IMG/VR virus record: IMGVR_UViG_3300032265_000118
Coordinates: 1 to 27,229 of that record
Reading direction: 5' to 3' (one strand)
Length of the DNA stretch: 27,229 nt
Source: a virus
Each line of letters starts with the position of its first letter. Position 1 is the first letter of the stretch. Shown here in pieces: positions 22,601-27,229 of this stretch. The notes under the pieces were generated by a model. The model did not search any database, had not been told where the DNA came from, and saw only the letters and a program-made list of their open reading frames with translations. The position numbers and the translations under genes are program-made.

Positions 22601-24910
22601 ATGGCTGACCCATTAGAGCAATTTTTAGGCGGTGGCGGTGATGTTGCTGCGCCACCTAAACCAATAAATACAACTCGAATTCCATCTGACGTTCAAGCGC
22701 AACGTGACCAACAGCGAATTGCTATTCTTCAAGATGAATTGAAGAAAAAACAAACCTTGGCGGCACAAGGCAACACAATGGCGCAAGCTGATGCGGCTGC
22801 TTTGTTGCGTGAAATTGCCCAAACATCTAAAGGTTCAATTGCACCACAAAAAAGCACAATGGCAGGCATTCGACCTGATTTGCAGCCTGCACCAGCAAGC
22901 CAACCCGCATCAAGCGATCCATTAGAAGCGTTTTTGTCGGGTGCGCCTATGAGTCCTACCCAACCAAGCCAACCCAGTGCGGCTGGTGCTGGTCGTGGAA
23001 GCTATGAAGGATATTCTGTTGGCGATCAAGTTGCTGGCAACGTACAAAAACCTACAAGCAATGTGCGTCAGATTTTAGGTAAAGTGTTGCAACAAGGGTT
23101 TGAAGCCAAACAAGCTACACCTGGACTATTGGCCTCTACCGCTGATGTGATTGCTAGTGCGCCATCGGCATTAGCTGGCGTTGTTGGTTATGGAGCTGGA
23201 AGATTGTTCGGCGCTACGCCCGAAGAAGCGACTGCATCATCGCAAAAAGTTGCTGGCGCTATTGCCCAACCTGTTGGGCGTGTAACTGGATTGGCTGGAA
23301 CTCCGTCTTATCAACAGGCATTGCCTACTGTAGTCATGGATTACATAGGAAAAAATATTGGCGAAGGTGCTGCATCTATAGCCCAAAAATTTGGTGTAAA
23401 TAAAACTGACGTTGAAAATGCAATTAATGCTGGTTTAATGGTTGCTGGTGCTGTTGCGCCTAAAGCTATAGGAATGGTAAAACAAGCCGCAAAAGAAATA
23501 GAGTATGTTCGCCCTAATCAAATGCAAACACCGCAAGGAAGCATGGTTAGCGCTGGGGCTGCGGCTGTTCCTGATGCCACAACAATTAAACAAGCCTTAT
23601 CTGTTGCTACTCCTGAATTGCAACAAGCATTGCAAAGTATTCCAGCAGACAAAGTAAATGTCCCAACTTTGCAAAGACACATTGAGGCTGATAGTTTGCC
23701 TGTTCCTGTACGCTTAACAGAAGGACAAGCTACGGGTGATATTGTTAAATTATCCCGTGAACAAAACCGCAGAGGACAAGACCCATCACTTGCCCAAAGA
23801 TTCAATGAGCAAAATGGTCAATTGGTTGAAAATCTTGGCTTGATCCGAGAAAAAGCCGCACCTGATGTTTATGGTTCTAAAACTATCGAAAACAGTCAAG
23901 GCATTATTGATGCATATAAATCAATGGATTCGGCAAAAACTGCCGACATTACTCAAGCATACAAAGCGTTGGAAGATGCAAATGGCGGTCAATTTCCTGT
24001 TGATGGAAAACAACTTGCACAAAATGCTGAAGCAATGCTCAGTAAAAAACTTAAATCTGAATTTTTACCACCATCAATAAAAACTCAACTTGATCGTTTC
24101 AAGGCTGGTGAGCCTATGACATTTGAGCAATTTGAAGCTATGCGAACTAATCTTGCGGCAGAAATTCGCAAAGCTGAACGTAGTGGCGATGGTAATGCCG
24201 CCCAAGCATCAAGCGTAGTTCGTCAAGCATTAGAAGATTTACCAATGCAAGGAAGTGCCGCAGCTAACTTGAAACCTTTAGCCGATAACGCAAGATCACT
24301 TGCCAAAGCCCGTTTTGATATGTTGAAAAAAGACCCTGCTTACAAGGCCGCGGTTGATGATATTGTGCCTGCGGATAAATTTATTGATAAGTTTGTAATC
24401 AATGGTGTTAATAAAAACATTGGAACAATGGTTCAAAACTTAGGCAAAGATTCAGCCGCACATCAACACATGGCAGCGGGTACAGTTAATTGGCTTAAAG
24501 ACAAAGCTGGCATCATTGACGAATCAGGAAACTTTTCCCAAGCTGGTTACAACAAGGCTTTAAAGAAACTTGATGATGTTAAAAACTTACAAGAGATTTT
24601 CAATCCTGAAGCGGCAAGCCAATTAAAAACATTAGGCAACGTGGCAAGGTATACCCAAGCGCAACCCCGTGGAGCATTTGTTAACAATTCCAATACTTTG
24701 GTTGGTGCATTGGCTGAAAAAGCATCAGGGCTAACAAAAGCTGGAATTGAAAAAGGGTTGAATGTTGCTGTACCTGGCTTGCAGATCGGAACCACTGTTA
24801 TGGAAATGCGAGCAAGACGCGCCGCCGAAGCAGAAACTCGCAAATCATTGGAAACGGGCGCAGGCACAAAACAAACTGGTAAAAACAAAATTCAAGACTT
24901 GGGGAAATGA
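22601..24910 (+). CDS. Large ejection-type internal virion protein, third of three (769 aa)
   Basis: It starts immediately after the previous stop (TAA then ATG), with GGGAG upstream. The N-terminus ADPLEQFLGG recurs as SDPLEAFLSG at residues 105-114. A disordered Gln/Ala/Pro region is followed by a hydrophobic Gly/Ala-rich part (about 173-286: GLLASTADVIASAPSALAGV, VVGYGAGRLFG, INAGLMVAGAVAPKAIGMV) that could insert into membrane. A long helical region (KQALSVATPELQQALQSIPA, RTNLAAEIRKAERSGDGNAA) ends in a basic tail. It sits where P22 gp16 would be (about 609 aa). Function is assigned by position and composition. Confidence 0.6.
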   Translation: MADPLEQFLGGGGDVAAPPKPINTTRIPSDVQAQRDQQRIAILQDELKKKQTLAAQGNTMAQADAAALLREIAQTSKGSIAPQKSTMAGIRPDLQPAPASQPASSDPLEAFLSGAPMSPTQPSQPSAAGAGRGSYEGYSVGDQVAGNVQKPTSNVRQILGKVLQQGFEAKQATPGLLASTADVIASAPSALAGVVGYGAGRLFGATPEEATASSQKVAGAIAQPVGRVTGLAGTPSYQQALPTVVMDYIGKNIGEGAASIAQKFGVNKTDVENAINAGLMVAGAVAPKAIGMVKQAAKEIEYVRPNQMQTPQGSMVSAGAAAVPDATTIKQALSVATPELQQALQSIPADKVNVPTLQRHIEADSLPVPVRLTEGQATGDIVKLSREQNRRGQDPSLAQRFNEQNGQLVENLGLIREKAAPDVYGSKTIENSQGIIDAYKSMDSAKTADITQAYKALEDANGGQFPVDGKQLAQNAEAMLSKKLKSEFLPPSIKTQLDRFKAGEPMTFEQFEAMRTNLAAEIRKAERSGDGNAAQASSVVRQALEDLPMQGSAAANLKPLADNARSLAKARFDMLKKDPAYKAAVDDIVPADKFIDKFVINGVNKNIGTMVQNLGKDSAAHQHMAAGTVNWLKDKAGIIDESGNFSQAGYNKALKKLDDVKNLQEIFNPEAASQLKTLGNVARYTQAQPRGAFVNNSNTLVGALAEKASGLTKAGIEKGLNVAVPGLQIGTTVMEMRARRAAEAETRKSLETGAGTKQTGKNKIQDLGK

Positions 24911-25122
24911 TGGCTACACCCGAAATCGACTTGGTTAAATACGGCGTTCTTTGGCAAAAAGTTGAAGAGCTTGAAAAGAAAATTGACAAGCTAGAACATG
25001 GAATGGAAACGCTTTTAGCGTTGGCTAACCAATCTAAGGGCGGTTTTTGGATGGGCATGGTAGTTGTTTCTGCTTTGTCTACCATTATTGGTTATGCAAC
25101 CAACTGGCTACATAAGGGTTAA
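24907..25122 (+). CDS. Small coiled-coil plus membrane-anchor protein, XhlA/holin-accessory-like (71 aa)
   Basis: Two tandem ATGs (24907 and 24910) follow GGGGAA; either could be used. Residues 13-42 form a heptad-like coiled coil (VLWQKVEELEKKIDKLEH). Residues about 46-66 are one membrane span (FWMGMVVVSALSTIIGYATN) ending in a short basic tail. This layout resembles XhlA-type holin partners or small antiholins. It heads the membrane/lysis block before the holin and endolysin. The lysis role is inferred from layout and place. Confidence 0.6.
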   Translation: MMATPEIDLVKYGVLWQKVEELEKKIDKLEHGMETLLALANQSKGGFWMGMVVVSALSTIIGYATNWLHKG

Positions 25123-25124
25123 AA

Positions 25125-25787
25125 ATTGATCCTCTATCAATTCTCTTTGCTGCGAATGCGTGTGTTGCTGCTATTAAGCAAGGCTGTGACCTTTATAAGC
25201 AGGCTAAGACTTCTTTCATGGAGGTCAAGTCTACTGTTGAAGAAATTGTCGGGGATGTTAGACAAGTACGGTCGTTTTGGTCAAAGCTATTTGGCTCGAC
25301 CAAGCCTGTGGCGCAAAAGACAAAAAGAGAAAAGTTTGTAGCGGTTGATGAGACGCAAGTCATGGCTGACATTGTTAGCCAGCTCACACAGTTTTTCAAA
25401 TTGCAAGAACAGTTGGCGGCGCACATAAGGGAAGAAGAAGAAAAATCAAAGAACGTCTACGACCCTGATGCTAACTTGATGGAAGCAGCCCTAAAACGGG
25501 TAATGGCGCAAGATCAGATGGCGGCGCTGGAAGTGACAATTAGGGAAACAATGGTGTATCAGTCACCGCCTGAAATGGGTGCAATGTATTCCAAAGTCTT
25601 TGAAATGCGTGACATTATCAAAGAAGAGCAGGACAAGGCACGACAAAAAAGAGACAAGGAATCATGGCAACGCAAGGAAGAGGAACGGCTGCTAAGAGAA
25701 AAACAAGCGTATCTGCTAGCGACTATCCTATTCCTCCTATATATGTGGCTCCTAGTAGGAGTGTTGGTCAAGATTGGGAAAGCGTGA
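25125..25787 (+). CDS. Coiled-coil membrane protein with probable AUU start (220 aa)
   Basis: The frame after ATT at 25125 reads IDPLSILFAANACVAAIKQG, then CDLYKQAKTSFMEVKS, the usual N-terminus of a common phage family that begins M-D-P-L. No ATG, GTG or TTG lies in this frame between the stop at 25113 and ATG 25218. AGGGTT (25115-25120) lies 4-5 nt before the ATT, a normal ribosome-site spacing. Starting at 25218 would delete 31 conserved-looking residues. The middle is a charged helix (EEEKSKNVYDPDANLMEAAL) and a single membrane span lies at the C-terminus (LLATILFLLYMWLLVGVLV). Its last 124 nt also encode the next gene. The function is unknown; a lysis or envelope role is possible. Confidence 0.65.
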   Translation: MDPLSILFAANACVAAIKQGCDLYKQAKTSFMEVKSTVEEIVGDVRQVRSFWSKLFGSTKPVAQKTKREKFVAVDETQVMADIVSQLTQFFKLQEQLAAHIREEEEKSKNVYDPDANLMEAALKRVMAQDQMAALEVTIRETMVYQSPPEMGAMYSKVFEMRDIIKEEQDKARQKRDKESWQRKEEERLLREKQAYLLATILFLLYMWLLVGVLVKIGKA

Positions 25788-25933
25788 TTGGATATATTCT
25801 CTGTTGTTTGCTTTTGGGTATGTTGCTACCCTTATTGGGTATGTTGTACGTTGACATACTTGAGGCTAAACAAGAAGCAAAGCACCAACAAGAGCAAGTT
25901 CAAAAGTTGATTAACAAAGCAAAGGAAAAATAA
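25664..25933 (+). CDS. Small membrane protein overlapping the previous gene in another frame (89 aa)
   Basis: The ATG at 25664 has AAGGA just upstream. It begins ATQGRGTAAKRKTSVSASD and continues YPIPPIYVAPSRSVGQDWES, then a membrane span (VIGYILCCLLLGMLLPLLG) and a charged helix to KAKEK. The first 124 nt overlap the previous gene out of phase. Codons in this frame look normal for the genome, while those of the other frame do not, which supports a real overlap. The alternative is a 49-aa protein from GTG 25784, which overlaps the previous stop as GTGA. A role in lysis is suggested by neighbours only. Confidence 0.55.
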   Translation: MATQGRGTAAKRKTSVSASDYPIPPIYVAPSRSVGQDWESVIGYILCCLLLGMLLPLLGMLYVDILEAKQEAKHQQEQVQKLINKAKEK

Positions 25934-26427
25934 TGGATTGGTTAAAACAAATTGCACCCACCATAGCTACGGCGCTGGGTGGTCCATTGGCAGGTTTGGC
26001 TGTTGACGCTATCTCTAAAGCCGTTGGAATCGACCCTAAAGACGTTCAATCTACCATTGATCAAGGCAAGCTATCAGCAGAGCAAATAGGAGCGCTTAAA
26101 CAGGCTGAATTAGCGATGGCAGCTCGCGCCCAAGAGTTAGGTTTAGACTTTGAAAAGATTGCCGTAGATGACCGCAAATCAGCTCGGCAAATGCAAGTCT
26201 CTACGCAGTCTTACATACCTGGTTTGATGGCAATTGCCGTAACCCTTGGGTTCTTTGGCATCTTAGTTGGCTTAATGACTGAACACTTTAAAACATCTGA
26301 TGCGTTGATGCTGATGTTAGGCAGTTTGGGTACAGCTTGGACGGGAATTATTGCTTTCTACTTTGGTAGTTCTGCTGGTAGCCAAAAAAAGGACGAACTA
26401 CTCCATAAATCGAGTCCAACTCCATGA
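25933..26427 (+). CDS. Holin of the 3TM/two-span type (164 aa)
   Basis: It starts overlapping the upstream stop (TAATG). The N-terminus is amphipathic and hydrophobic (WLKQIAPTIATALGGPLAGL). After a helical region with VDDRKSARQMQ, two strong spans follow: about residues 95-117 (GLMAIAVTLGFFGILVGLM) and 124-146 (ALMLMLGSLGTAWTGIIAFY). A short Lys-containing tail ends it. This arrangement is typical of phage 3TM holins, which make holes in the inner membrane at the end of infection. The gene overlaps the endolysin by 4 nt. Confidence 0.82.
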   Translation: MDWLKQIAPTIATALGGPLAGLAVDAISKAVGIDPKDVQSTIDQGKLSAEQIGALKQAELAMAARAQELGLDFEKIAVDDRKSARQMQVSTQSYIPGLMAIAVTLGFFGILVGLMTEHFKTSDALMLMLGSLGTAWTGIIAFYFGSSAGSQKKDELLHKSSPTP

Positions 26428-26852
26428 ACCTTACAGAACATTTTACACTTGAAGAGCTAACTGTTACCGACCATCGGCAGTTTGACAACACCCCAAATGA
26501 TGCAGAAATTGCAAATCTTGTTCGGCTGGCTGAATTCTTAGAGCAAGTCAAAGAAGTGCTTGGTGGCAAGCCAATCATGGTGAACAGCGCCTTTCGCAGT
26601 GCTGAAGTAAACCAAGCCGTTGGATCGTCTGACAAGTCTCAGCATCGACGTGGGTGCGCTGCTGATATTAGAGTGCCAGGCATGACCCCTGATGAGGTTG
26701 TCAAAGCCATCATTGCATCGGGCTTACCCTATGACCAGTGCATTCGTGAATTCAATTCTTGGACACACGTTTCAATTCCAAACGCTGATGATGCAAAACC
26801 TAGACTAATGTCGTTAATAATAGACAAATCAGGGACAAGAGAATACGCTTGA
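26424..26852 (+). CDS. M15-family peptidase endolysin (142 aa)
   Basis: Zinc-binding residues of the M15_3/VanY-like fold are present: H74 and D81 in SQHRRGCAAD (the SxHxxGxAxD motif), and H115 in SWTHVSIP. R58 in SAFRS and E109 in REF fit the substrate and catalytic positions. The product should cut peptide cross-links of peptidoglycan (D-Ala-D-Ala carboxypeptidase or L-Ala-D-Glu endopeptidase type). There is no signal peptide, so the holin is needed for release. It starts 4 nt before the holin stop. Confidence 0.88.
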   Translation: MNLTEHFTLEELTVTDHRQFDNTPNDAEIANLVRLAEFLEQVKEVLGGKPIMVNSAFRSAEVNQAVGSSDKSQHRRGCAADIRVPGMTPDEVVKAIIASGLPYDQCIREFNSWTHVSIPNADDAKPRLMSLIIDKSGTREYA

Positions 26853-26876
26853 CATTAAGTTTCATTTGCTTGTCAT
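26849..26876 (+). promoter_or_regulatory. Candidate promoter for the last gene of the window
   Basis: A perfect TTGACA at 26849-26854 is followed after 16 bp by TGTCAT, which matches four of six bases of a -10 element. TGACA (26850-26854) and TGTCA (26871-26875) form an inverted repeat, which could be an operator. It lies in the gap after the endolysin, before a gene with GGAG upstream. Confidence 0.3.
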
Positions 26877-26915
26877 TGATTTAGTTTAATTTCAGGCAAC
26901 TTCAATGGAGTTGTC

Positions 26916-27229
26916 ATGCCAAAGCCAGTTTATAACGATGAAGAGTTTGTAGAAATTTGGAATACGCACAAATCAGGGAAAAAGATGGCGCTTGCCATTG
27001 GAATGGATGAACGGCAAATTCTTAGGCGGCGCAAAGAAATTGAAGACAAAATAGGCGTGGCGCTTGTCTCTAGCTATAAGCCTCCATCTATCAATAAGCC
27101 CGACAATCCAGTTAGAAAAGAATTAGGTATTGAAAATGGTGTTGTTTTGGTTTTTAGCGATGCTCATTTTTGGCCAGGCATACATACAACGGCATTTAAA
27201 GGCGTTCTTTGGGCAATTAAAGAGTTTCA
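26916..27229 (+). CDS. HTH plus metallophosphoesterase-like protein, cut by window end (104 aa visible)
   Basis: ATG follows GGAGTTGTC. Residues about 5-48 look like a helix-turn-helix (EEFVEIWNTHKSGKKMALAI, then RQILRRRKEIEDK). From residue 75, ENGVVLVFSDAHFWPG carries the D-x-H metal-binding motif (D82, H84) that opens calcineurin-type phosphoesterases. This resembles a phage family found in many aquatic genomes. The remaining motifs lie beyond the window, so activity cannot be judged. Confidence 0.7.
   Translation, partial: MPKPVYNDEEFVEIWNTHKSGKKMALAIGMDERQILRRRKEIEDKIGVALVSSYKPPSINKPDNPVRKELGIENGVVLVFSDAHFWPGIHTTAFKGVLWAIKEF

Noticed and set aside
25126-25341. 71-residue frame from TTG at 25126
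   Set aside because: The sequence is Leu/Arg-rich and shadow-like. The adjacent frame gives the family-like IDPLSILFAANA start and continues into a 220-aa protein.
1-27229. tRNA genes, CRISPR arrays, insertion sequences, integrase or attachment sites, reverse transcriptase/DGR
   Set aside because: None was recognised on reading. Regularly spaced direct repeats, transposase motifs and cloverleaf-like segments were not seen, though a dedicated scan such as tRNAscan could find a missed tRNA.

Overview
The window is part of the genome of a tailed, P22-like short-tailed phage (podovirus morphotype), probably an uncultivated aquatic phage of a Gram-negative host. All recognised genes lie on the + strand, are tightly packed and often overlap by 4-14 nt. 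The packaging and virion block follows the P22 plan: small and large terminase, a P22-type portal, scaffold, P22-type coat, gp4-like tail adaptor, gp10-like stabilisation protein, a long fibre and three ejection-type proteins, then a membrane/lysis cassette ending in a holin and an M15-type endolysin. I recognised no integrase, repressor, tRNA, rRNA, insertion sequence or CRISPR array. The host assignment is inferred only from gene style and base composition.

Layout. 1-2622: many small genes, including a membrane peptide, a possible ribbon-helix-helix protein, a DUF5856-like protein, a four-cysteine protein, a phage GroES, two lysine-rich basic proteins, a small beta-rich virion-like protein and a DUF6496-like peptide. 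A terminator and a promoter that would give a leaderless message separate the first three genes from the rest. 2619-5179: an accessory cassette that becomes very AT-rich from about 3000. It holds a ParB-like protein, a histidine phosphatase fused to a TagD-like cytidylyltransferase, and a glycosyltransferase of the TET-associated (TAGT/GREB1-like) type. 5208-11755: packaging and head genes, closed by a strong terminator. 11848-14759: a tail-fibre/tailspike module, more AT-rich than its neighbours. 14769-19998: tail adaptor, stabiliser and long fibre. 20029-20379: a cupin. 20382-24910: ejection proteins. 24907-26852: small membrane proteins, holin and endolysin. 26916-end: the start of a metallophosphoesterase-like gene cut by the window edge.

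How the parts may work together. The head genes assemble and fill the capsid, possibly helped by the phage GroES, since P22-type coat folding can depend on GroEL/ES. The tail module binds and degrades the host surface, the ejection proteins carry DNA across the envelope, and the lysis cassette opens the cell. The cassette next to the terminase is the strongest candidate for a little-described system: a glycosyltransferase family linked to phage DNA hypermodification sits with a phosphatase-nucleotidyltransferase fusion that could make or process an activated donor. The TET-type oxygenase and cytosine methyltransferase expected to partner it are not in this window. Other unusual features are an apparent AUU start codon, a 124-nt two-frame gene overlap with a codon-usage signature of overprinting, an internal ribosome-binding site inside the fusion gene, and an inserted beta-domain in the gp4-like adaptor.
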